Positions 21,037-33,000 of a stretch of DNA of 64,000 nt are shown piece by piece. The notes under the pieces are model-generated. The model was not told where the DNA came from, did no database searches, and saw nothing but the letters and a program-made list of their open reading frames with translations. The stretch lies in NCBI GenBank assembly GCA_947462335.1, contig OX381721.1:12599910-12663909 (forward strand), given 5' to 3'. Position 1 is the stretch's first letter. Each line of letters starts with the position of its first letter. Origin of the DNA: Harmothoe impar (Eukaryota; Annelida; Polychaeta; Phyllodocida; Polynoidae). The position numbers and the translations under genes are program-made.

Positions 21037-24000
21037 GTCTCTGTCTCTCTGTCTCTCTCTGCCTTCCTGCATGTATATTTAACTTCCTACCTCTCCCTCC
21101 CTTCTTCTTGACGTTAGTGACATCGATTTGAAGGCAATTATATTCAATTATTATATATTATTATATTCTGTAGTTTGGATTGGGAAGATAAAAGGGGCAA
21201 TATTTGCTACATGAAATGCACAAGCATTTTAAGGATAGACTAAATCCACCATTTAATAACCTGTTTGTATATAATCTTGTGGGAAGATAAACTTCTGCCT
21301 ACCTATAAAGCCTGTGAATTAGAGCGTGCAGCACCAGCAACAAATGATACAAGCCTCATTCCACCATGAATGCGACAGTTCTATCAAAAGAAACATAATA
21401 AATACAGAGACATTAATCATTGTTAGCAGTGTTTTTCTCACTCCTTGATAACTTATAAAGAATGACTCTGGGTTGAACTAAGAACGTAGAGCACACCTCT
21501 TTGTGTTTCAGGCGACTCTGTGTATAAACCCTTTATACGGGTATCAATAGACTACCGGGTAACCTCCCCTCCCCCGCTGGGCCGGCAATGGTTCCCAATT
21601 CTCCCACCTAGCGACACCACCTATGAGAGTATCCCTGGCAACACCGTGTTTGGTGTCAGTTCATGATTCAAATTTTGTTCAAAATTATTTTATTTGAAAA
21701 TTAACTAGAAATTTCTTGGAACCCTCTTTAGGTCAGGTAACATGAAGCACATGTTTCTCGAGGTGTAGGGCTCCTAGATATTCCTCCAGCATCTAAACAC
21801 TGTGTTCATTGTTTCTACTCCCTAGTTGGCTTGTGTCAGAGCAACAGTTACCTGTACTACTCGGACTATGGTGCCCATGCTGTGTACAGATTGGATCTGG
21901 ATACTGGGGAGAGGATCACCCTACCAATAACAGGTCTCATTAGTCCCCTTTCTGTAGACTATGACCCCACCACAGGGCACCTGTACATCGCTAATGTACA
22001 GCTGCACACTGATGAAGTCACCAAGTTCTTCCTCAAGTACCACCTCGCTACAGGCAAGACCGAGACCTACTACATTCCACGATGTAAGAAATGATTCTTA
22101 GTGTTATCAATTTAACCAATTTTCATATAATACACTGACATTTGTACATCTGCAACTACATTTGCCCTAGTTTGTCCCACCCTTCAAATATGTGTCAAAG
22201 TTTTAGTTCCAAAAGCAGGGACAGATTATTCTAATGTAATTTTGAGTGTGACAACTCTGCAGCATGACAATTTCAGTAATTTGGTGTTTATTGGACCCAC
22301 AGCATTTTCTCTTTTATCTATTTACGAGGCAAATCTTTTTGCCAAACCCTAAATTCTATTGTTGTCAATTCTAGTTCCACTAAATAAACAGGATAAACAA
22401 AATTAAAATGATTCTAATGCCAGGATCTCTAGGTCAACCAGATCTTTATGTTTTGCCATATGCGTGACCATACTCCTAGGTTGATTCAAGCTTTGGAACT
22501 GTGATGGACGCCATATTAGGAATACCTATATTTGGCAGGAAAAATACATGTTTGTTCTTGCAGCATACCTGATCAGTGCCATGGCCTTGGATCCTGCCTC
22601 ACAACTCATCTACTATGCCGAGCGGTCAGCGCAGGTGATCATCGCTCTTAGCATGGACTTCAAATATGAGACGGTCATCGTTAACGAAATACTGAACAAA
22701 CCTTCTAGTTTGGTGCTGGATTTTGAAAAACGGTGAGTACCCCAAACCCATAGTAGCTCAGCATGTACTTTACACAATGAAGACAGTGAACCCAGAAAGA
22801 ACTTACTTTCTTCTGTAAACGAACAGTATATTCTACTTCTCAGCTACACTACCCTTAACAGTGCACTATAGAAGTCAATGGCATACTGAAATATAGATCT
22901 CACACAGTGATACAGTATCCCAGCCAGCATTGGTCCCTGGGGTCCTCTGGATTCCCACTGGTAGCCCTGGGCAAAAAGGACCTTTACCCAGATATGGGCA
23001 AGTCCAGCTGGCCCAAGTAAAACACATATGGGTCCCACTAAGCAATGTTGGCTGGATATAATTACACAATGAAGACAGTGAACCCAGAAATAACATACTA
23101 TAGTATAGGAATCAATGACATACTGAATAAAGATCTCACACTGTGATACAGTATATAGAGCCAAATAAAAGAAAAGGTGTGTCCATATTTCAAGAGGGAC
23201 AGGTGAGATGGGCATGATAACAATCTATAATGACTCTATTATGACTGTAAAAATAGCACACACCCCCCCTTCATTGAGAGAACATGGATCCCCATTGCAG
23301 ACAACTCTACTGGGCTGACTGGTCAAAGGCTCACCCTGAAATCGGCAAGGCTAACCAGGACGGCACCAAACAGGAGAGGCTCGTCACCAGCCAGCTGCTG
23401 GAGCCCTATCCCATAGCACTGGATACAAAAGGTACAATATAATTTGGTTGTACTACCCATTTATAGGGACTACCAGGTAGCTTTCCATCAGCGTGTAATA
23501 TTGATGGAGTCATACCCAGTAGCATTGCACAGGTGTTTCTCATTTCTGTGGTTGAAACTCTGTTATTTGCTGAGCCATAAATCCACCCTACTGACCAAGA
23601 AATTCTGATGAGGTATTATCAGTGGTATTTGTCTATATTCTGCTAGCATAGGATTTATAGCGGTACTCTCAGCAATGCTCATATTTTTTAGAACTGTTAT
23701 AGTCAACTCATTATATGAACTTCTTATTGAGTATCGCTTACAAATGTATGGAAAAAGAATTACAGGACCTTTCAAGTAGCATGTGACTGAAAACAATATT
23801 AATAAAGTCTGGTTAAACTCTGACCACTGACAGACATGACTGTGATAAGCTTCCTCTTGGGATGAGTTATCATGTTAAAGTTGTTAATAAAACCCTGTAC
23901 TGGACTTCTAGATAAACGCTTGTATTGGGCTGACAACAGTGCCAACAGGACGCTTATAGAGACGTCTAAGACGGATGGCAGCCAGAGACACACGCTAAAG

Positions 24001-27000
24001 CACCTCAAGGAGGGAGACTTTGTCATGTCTATAGCCATAGATGAACACTATGTTTATTGGATACTCTCCAAAGAAGGGTGAGTATGACAATTTACCATTA
24101 TGTTCATTCCTAACGTTATTCTCATGCAGCCTTAACTAATTATGTTACACACTATAGTTAACAGTATTGTGGTGCTGAACTATTAGTATGTTGATTGTTT
24201 GTTGTTCCCATATATTAGTTGTTGGATATATGAGCCCATGTGTCATTATAATTGAAGTTGCAGTGTATTGATATTGTTGGGGATGCTTTGGCTAACTGAG
24301 ATGGTAGAAAACTCCTCGCTTGGCAGATCTTTGCGACCCATAGTTCAGGATAGGTCCCAACAGATCAGTAAGAAGTCAGCAATATTGGACAGCCCTTTAT
24401 TTCACTTGATTAAACAACAGTGATAAGCCCATGCAGTGAGGTTGACCAGTATCTCCAATTCAGTCCAACAATGTGATAAGAGCCAGTGTACATCAATCAT
24501 ACAATGCATATTCCATGTTCAGTCAATCATGTCTCAGTCATTAGTCAGTTGTATACTGTCCACTATACACCCTGTCAGTTCTAGACTGCAATACAGTCAC
24601 ATAGCATCAATGTCATTGTATTAGAATAAACGGGCAGGTAAGTTCAGAATGCTTGTTTGATAAACCCATAGATTGAATCTTAACTGACTTGGCCAGGATG
24701 AGGACCAAAACATCATTGATTAATAAAGTAAGAGTTACAATCAAAGTTTTGGCATCTACATCATTGTGTGCATGCACATGGTAAGGTGATCAAAAACCCC
24801 ACAATAGGTCGAGCTTAACAGTATAACAATGGCTCGATGCCAGCATAAGCAATAACGGTATCAGCAGTAATTTAGCTTCACTGAATCACAATATCAAGAA
24901 ATATTAAGAGATCAAGAGTTCATTATAACCACAATTAGGCTATGTGAGAAACCAAATATTATATGGCAAGATATAGTTCAAGAATGCATTGAAATTGCAT
25001 ATGTTCAGTTCAGTTCATCAAATCAATGTTTATCGGTTCACGAGTGTAATGTAGAAAAGTCAAGATGGATACTACCGTAGGTTACACACTGTCCAGTGTA
25101 CATGCTCCAGTACTGATCACAGGTTAATCCATAACTGTGCACAAACAGTGCCTGCAAGGAACACAAGGCTGATGGTGATCCTTTCTAGCCTATATCCCCA
25201 ACAGTCACTGTGGATAGTCTATCCTGTACTGTTCTATGAGGTGCAAAGTTTGAGGTGGATTGCAGCCTTAACAGCAGTATAGTTGTACGGAGTAACTATG
25301 TCCGTTGAGTTATGTATAAGTAGTCCAACTCCAATAGTGTCTTGACTGGAGTTAATGCCTGAGCCAAAACACCGACTACGCAAAGTTCCCATCACAACTG
25401 CTCAGTGCAGTAGATGATAGATCCACATAGGCTATGCTGTTAGATCTTTAGCTTGTCTAAGCACAGCAGTCCGGCACAGCCAGGTCGAAATGTGGTTATT
25501 ATATATAAATATCTCCAACTGCAGACTCTGCCGCAGTGCATAGAGATAGATATCCACAACCACCCGAAGCTCTACAGCTCCAACGCGAAAGTACCCATGT
25601 GTCTATGAGTGTGGTCTGTACCGTTCTGGCTATCTACATACCGCGCACTTGCATACATACTCGCCCAGCGGGGTACGTCATCCCTCGCTAGTGCGCAGGA
25701 CGAGGACGCCTGTTGAGCTAGGACTTCCAGGGTGCTTATTAGGCATAGCGTCCCTACTCTGTACAGCGTCCCTGGATGGGCCTATTCTTGGTGGCCCGCC
25801 TTGGCCAGTTATCCGATCCACACCTCCGCCGATCCTGGTCTCTCACATGAACTCAGACTGGGCCCACACAGTATCCATGCACTGGCCCATCCTTCTATTC
25901 CTTATTTAATGTTTATTCTATATTTCACATTTTGCCATATATTCAAATACCAAACATATCCACCTAGTAGCGTATTTCTACATTCCACCAGAACCCATTC
26001 ATGCACCTGGTCCAGTTATTCATGGCTCTCATCACAGTCACACGTATGCTTTACTAATAAACATGCCTACATTATTATTGACACAATATCATTCATTGCT
26101 CATATTATTTCTTTCTGTCCCAACCTATTCTGGTCACCCCATCAGCACAAGCTACCGGGTGGCCCTGATATGAATCCTACAGTCTGCTGTAGGCTTCATA
26201 CTTAAGTGTTCGACAATGCTTTCAGTAATAATTTACTCTATCATTCTCTCCATTATGGTTGTTATATAATTTCACCGGTAGTACCGCAAGCTGCCCGTTC
26301 ATTCAATTCCTAAATTAGCTTTCTTTCCTTATATTTTCCTTCACTTGTTTACTCATGACGGGGTTTTAAAAACTCTTTTTTAAATGGTACATTATTCTTT
26401 TCATTTGTGGGCTTTGAAGGTAAAATTGTGAAAAATTGTCCTAAATGCCCGGGTTCGATTTCCCTCGTCGGGTATGCCCCTTTCTCCCGTCATGATAACA
26501 TTGTTTCCCTTTCTTTCCAAGCATTTCATTCCATAATTTATTTGCTTTATATCAACAGCAATTTCTTATAGTTATAATGGGATTCAATCTTTACTATATT
26601 ATAATCACACTTATCTACATATATGTACAGTCATGTTTCCTTAGTCTCTGTCCGTTTCCCATTGCCCTGTCCAGTTTTCTGTCTCTGTCATTTGTTGTGT
26701 TTTTTGTTGTTTGTGGTTTACCTTATCTGTAGAGTAATTATACCTCCCAAGTGAGCATTGACATATTCCTGTGAGGTTCCACCAGTTGCTCCATCACCTT
26801 CACCTTCCTCTACTGCTGATGCATTTTATAGTCTACTGTGGTTGCCCAGTACCTTCAGTGTTTGTATTCCACTAGGCCTATCTACGGGTGGCACGTTAGC
26901 TGTTTTTCTTCTATGTGTCACCATGTAGGTACCTTTCTCATTAGCTTTTCCTTCACCTGATCATTTCTAGTTATCTTGGGACTATAGGTAATGGCAAGAA

Positions 27001-30000
27001 CATTTCAAATCCTTTGGGATTTTGTAAATAGTCAGAGTGCAAGTGGGGTAGTAATAATGTGAGCCAAGGATACCAAGGTCAGGTCCCCAGTTTGCCATAT
27101 CTAACATAGTAAGTAAGACATGTCTCCAATATTGGAGTGATATTCAAAAAAAATCATTTAAACTGCAATTACTCAGGGTTTCCTTGATAAATTGAGATTG
27201 GATAAATCACAGATTGTAGATATTGTTATGTATTCTCAGTTTCGTATGTGGAATAGGCATAACAGCTTTTGGTTGCCATTGCAATAAAAAAGAATTAACA
27301 AAATCACTACTTCTAGACTATCTGTTCCTATGGCAAAGGATATTTTCATCAAATTATTCAAAAACTAATGATAAATCTTAGTGCAATCCCTTTGTTTTAA
27401 GCAGATGGTGTGCAGATAATGTACCCATGTAAACTGATGCTATTCAATATTTTTGCACCAATACATTCTCCTTACCTTCAAACAAAAGGGCTGTGTACAC
27501 TACTATGAAATGTTATTTTTGAATAGTCTTTAGTCATAACATTTCCAACACCCACCAACAGTCCTCCAAGTGGTGTTTATGTGGTGTCTGTGGTTCTTTT
27601 TGTGGTAATAGACTGGGTGCTAATGGCTTTGGGCTCCCTGCCAGAAATCTGAGCTACCCCCTATGACCTATCTGAACCGGCATACTGCTACCATACACAC
27701 ACTGTCTAAATCCCTACAATGTTATGCAGTAAGATCTCTACAGAAATCATTTCACACCAAGATGCATCTGTATACAATCAAACCGCTGTATAACACTTAC
27801 TATTTGATGTATAAGTGCCAATAAAAACTTACTCCTGATGACCTGTAGGCCATAGCAGTATATAGATGTCCCAATCTTGCTCAGATGATATACCCATGGC
27901 TTACCGCCATTGCCTGATTGTTTCCCATATGTAAGGTATTGGCAGCTTCTTACATCTCTATATTGTCCCCACTGGTTCCTATAACCATGGTTATCTCTAT
28001 GGTCGTTCTGTGTCTGGCTAACGCGGACCTGGTTGTAAGCACCCTTATAAAAACCATCTCCCGTGAGTTGCTCCTGCAGCAGGCTTCTTTTGTTATATGT
28101 TTGAATGAATACACAAAAGCCACAGCAATACCGCTACTGTGGTGCTGCATTCATTTTCTAAGGTTCTTTTGTGTCAGAACTAAAAGGTGTTTCCTTATTA
28201 AAAGTGTTTATGATAACATAGATCATTTTATTTCAAATAAATTTGTACTTTCTTGCGAAAATGATGACTTGATGACTTGGAAACTTGCAATTTGTTTCCA
28301 ATTATTGGTCCTGTTGCCAATACATTCTTGGCTGTTTTTCCTTAAATTCATAGCCTTATGTAATGTGCCACCACTCCATAATATAGTATTTCCATGGTTC
28401 TCAATACCAATTTTCCTTGTTGGTAAGTTCCCTTTTTCTCACATGACTTTAAGTTGAACCAGGAACCCTTTTGAATAATTGATATCAGTCTCCCCATTCA
28501 TATTCTACCAGTTTTCAGGCCAATCCCACCATCGATTCTGCTGTACTGATGTTCTGAAAGACATTTAAATAGTGTTTCATTCCTAAATTTTCACATGTCC
28601 CATGATAGTCATTATCACTGGGCCATTGCCCCGCTACCAGTTTAAATTGGGGTCTGAGCTGTTTTATGGGCTACCATGCGGGACCAGCAGAGACTGCCTC
28701 TCTTACTCCAGACAGTTCAGTGTCTGAGTGGGCTGTTCACATCGATGTGAACTAGAGGGTATGAGTAGGTGTGAGTAACACATAGGGTATCTTCCCTTTT
28801 CTCCTAGAATTTATATGTGTTCTCACTGGTGTGGTGCAACTACCCTTGTATCTTATTTTGTATTTGAAATTGCTCCTCTAATTCATTTGTGGGTGGTGTT
28901 TAATTTCCCATCAACCTAATCTAACCGTGGTTGTAGAGATATTCCTGACATAGGTGCATTGGGTATTATGGGCGTCTCCACTTGAGTTGGGCGGATGTGA
29001 CGTCATGAATACGTCAGAGGGCGGGGAGGTGATGGGCACTGTCACTCAACCCAACTTTGCACTTGTCATGTGACGTCAGAGGACGCTGAGGTGATGGGCA
29101 GTGTCACTCAACCCAACTTTGCACTTGTCATGTGACGTCAGAGGACGCTGAGGTGATGGGCAGTGTCACTCACTCCAACTGTGCACCTGTCAGTACAGCA
29201 TCACTGGCTGCCATGTCTCTCCTGAGCATCATGTCAGCAGCTCAGCAACCACTGTGTTGCTGAGTTCCCAGTGCTCTATCATAGTTACCCTTTTCCTGCT
29301 ACTTTGAGTCACTTCTGATTGTGTTGGCACTCATTGGGCATTGAGAATCCCAATACACTAACATTTTAAATGTACCCCTTACAGTGTATATATAAGTCCC
29401 AGGGTTCTAGTATAGGCACTTATCCCCATTGCTTGCCCATATCTAAGGTATTTGGATGCTGTTTATACAGTCTGTAGCTACTGCTGCTGTGGGTGGGGCT
29501 AGGTAATATCCTGCTTGCTATATAAATGCAAGGGGGCATATGGCTCATTTCAAAACCTCCACTACATGTTAATATCATTGTCAGTCGCCTGTGCACTCAA
29601 ATCACTGCATTTCTGGTAATACATAAGCAATTGTCAATTAAGTATCATCATCACACCAGTTCAATAGCTCCTTTTGTCTATTTAAAACACATATTCTGCT
29701 CTACCATATTCTTTTCTCTGTTAAAACAGTTGGTACAAGCATCCTATCATCTGAATATATGTGGCTTCCTGCTTTACTCTAACACAAGGCACGGGAGTTT
29801 GGCTCTGCCTACCAATTATAGGATGTGCAGAGCTGAATTATCTCCAATTCCTTGCCCGACAGAATTCAGGCTCTGCTGGCTGCAGTGTTGAGGCTCCCTG
29901 TCTACCGCAGTGTTGCTGTTCTAATTTTGTAACGCTCCCCAGCAGTATTCATGTCTTCAAGTCCCCAGGTACTCAAAGTCAGCCCTACTGGGTGCTGGGT

Positions 30001-33000
30001 GGGTGTGTTGGATGGTGGAGTAAGCAGGTGGGGGCCACCTGTCATCCCATCATCACCCAGCAATGGTATCTACATCTGTATGAGCATTGGGAGTTAGCAT
30101 TCAGTAATTTCCTGGGTGTGCTCCCTCCATCTTTGCCTACTGTGTAGACACACACCCATGCAACAACACCAATACAGGCATTCTTTCTGTTCATAATTCA
30201 GTAATCACATTGCCTGTCATGATCCTCCCAGCCAGTTATACCACTTTGATATGTTAATATCCAGCAGCCCATAATTTCATTTTGATACTATTTCAGACAC
30301 TACTTACTTAATTGTCCTATGTAATTTGACCTTCTATCCAAATGTAAATCTTCGTGTCACACCCTGATGTTTTATCTATGTATTGCATGTCCTATTCTTA
30401 AACTACAGTCCCTTATACCAGGTAGGCGGCCTGCCTGCCGTCCCTATTTTCCCCTTATATTTCTGTGTACTGTCACCCCATCAGCACAAAATGTCCCCGC
30501 CTCTAGCCCAGCAGCCTGCTTGTTGGGTGTGGCTCTGGTTTTTTATCACTGCTAAATGGAGGATGGGTGGCTACAGTTCTGTAAACCTGTTTCTCTTAAG
30601 CCTCTATTCCACTTGTAGTTACTTTCTCACTTATCGTATAAATGAGCTAATAGGTTTTGGTTGCTCATGTTGACTAATCATGGGTTAATTGGAGCATTTT
30701 TCTCGCTGCTTCTGACGAGTATTCCCCGTATTTGACACGCCTCTGCCAATCCCAGAGGGTTCTGTCTTCCTATTCCCCATCCTTTTGAGGGTTACATTGA
30801 TTGGAAGGTGGGGTTTGGAGTATATCTTCACCTTCCTTGGAAGGATGAGTTTGGAGTATATCTTCACCTTCCTGGTCAGGAACGGGTGGGTCAAGGAGAC
30901 TGTCAGTAATCCCCTCCCCTATATCATCTTTACTTTCTTTAGCCGGCTCAAAAATGTCCTTTTTTGGTAATTGGTCTGCTATTCAATCGATCCCATTCCT
31001 CTTTATTCTCTTCAGGCGACTTATTTTTCCGTTTTATTATTTTCAGTCATTTTTTTTTTTTTTCTTGTTAGTTGCCTCCAGATTTCCTGACCCTTGGGTT
31101 TCCTCGTCATGCATTGTTCCCCCCTTCCCCTTTGTGCGCCTGTATTTTCCATTTCACTATCACATTCCTTGCTAATTTGGGTATTATTTTTTGGTGAAAA
31201 TTTCTCACTCTCCCAAGCCTAATGTCTAACCTCCCCTGCATGGTACCATGTACCGGGGAAGTCTTGCTAATTTCACTTTGTTTTATAAGGGGACATCCAG
31301 CCTCTACTTCTGTCCTTTTTCCTATTATATGGACAGTAGGCTGAATGTCGTCTGCTGAGTCCCACTACTGGCCTCCCCCTGCTGCTGTTTCTGGAGTAAG
31401 GCTACTCCACCACCAGTAAGCCACTACTCCAGCTCCCTAACACCTGAAGGCAGCCCTCTCCTATAGCAAATGCTACTGGAGTACTCCCTATCAGTATAGT
31501 AATGTTCAGCACATGCAGGGAGCAGCCCCTCGTGTGAACGAAGTATTATATATGTAATTTGCCTTTGTTTCTTTTATTTATCATGTAAATTTTTTTCAGT
31601 ATTACTGTCTGTCTGTTCGGCTGTCTGACTAAAGTTACTTTTACCTTCTTCCTTTGTTATTTAAATACTCTGTTCATTTGGCCTTTGCCTTTTATTCCTT
31701 CAGTATTATTTTCTCCCTGTGTGGGTTGCTTTATATCATCAAGTTCCCTTCTAATTTCCCTTTCTTCCCCACTGTTTTCCAATTGCAGAAAACATAGTTT
31801 CTTATTTATTCCTTTATTACTAGCAAGTGTTGTAGAGCGGTTGCCCGTTGGGGTATCTTCAGACCTCCGGAGTTACAAGTTGCGTAACATAGGACCCCTT
31901 TTGTTTGTTTGATTAATCCCGTTACGGCCCTTGTGGCCTGCATTTTAGCTTACATTTTGTTTTCCTGATTATGTTAGTTTTCTTTTCTTATTTCCCCATT
32001 TGGGCTCTAGGTGGTCTCAGGCCTGACAACAGCCTCTCCGGTGGCTGCTTCCTGGTTTAGCTGATCTACACCTGCGTTTCTCAAAGTGCAGTCCTGCCCT
32101 GGAGTGATTGGTTTGGTCCTGATTGGTGTCGGATTCCCCAATCTCCCCTGGTTGTCTACTGAGTGGTTCTATGCGCGCCAGCCACTCCTTAGACTAACCG
32201 GGCAGTCAGAGGGATTTCTGTCTTTTCTCCGTCAGCCTTTATTGTTCCTGGTGTTGCCTTTGCTGTGCTTACCTGTCTTCTTCTGCCTGTGTTGTCTATC
32301 TGTATTTTTTCTGTTAATCATTGTGACCTTAGTGTCCTGTCAGGTTGATCAGGCCTTCTAGTTGACTTTTGGTCTCATTTGTTAAATGTCTGGTCAGTTG
32401 TGTTCTGTCTTAATGTTACTACCGTCTCCTCACCTTTTTCTACTATAGTCACTTCTATGTCACCCTTTACAGAGTCTAATTGTACATTTGGCTCAGACAC
32501 ATAATGGTCAACCCCACCGGTATTTACACCTGTGACGCTGATCTGATCTGCGTCCCCACTGCGGGCGTGCTGTCCATCGCTGGGTACCTGGGGCCTTTGA
32601 AGTTTGAATTACTCTACCAGCCTGATGCCCTCGGCTTGGCTCAACTACCCTTGATTCTCCAACCAGCCTGAACTATTAGTATGTTGATTGTTTGTTGTTC
32701 CCATATATTAGTTGTTGGATATATGAGCCCATGTGTCATTATAATTGAAGTTGCAGTGTATTGATATTGTTGGGGATGCTTTGGCTAACTGAGATGGTAG
32801 AAAACTCCTCGCTTGGCAGATCTTTGCGACCCATAGTTCAGGATAGGTCCCAACAGATCAGTAAGAAGTCAGCAATATTGGACAGCCCTTTATTTCACTT
32901 GATTAAACAACAGTGATAAGCCCATGCAGTGAGGTTGACCAGTATCTCCAATTCAGTCCAACAATGTGATAAGAGCCAGTGTACATCAATCATACAATGC

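Noticed and set aside
20536..21131. Open frames of 191 and 101 codons rich in Ser and Leu
   Set aside because: They are translations of the CT/CTGT microsatellite; the repeat has no stop codon in these frames.
25649..26205. Frames of 86 and 157 codons, repeated at 34142-34662
   Set aside because: They lie in the LTRs and have no gag, pol or env features. Identity between copies reflects LTR identity.
26440..26480. tRNA gene or primer-binding site in the LTR element (GGGTTCGATTTCCC)
   Set aside because: Only a T-arm-like phrase, with no A-box at the right distance, and about 300 bases from the LTR edge.
27918..28457. 179-codon frame in the LTR element interior
   Set aside because: Hydrophobic and Leu/Phe-rich composition from T-rich DNA, with no retroelement domain recognisable.
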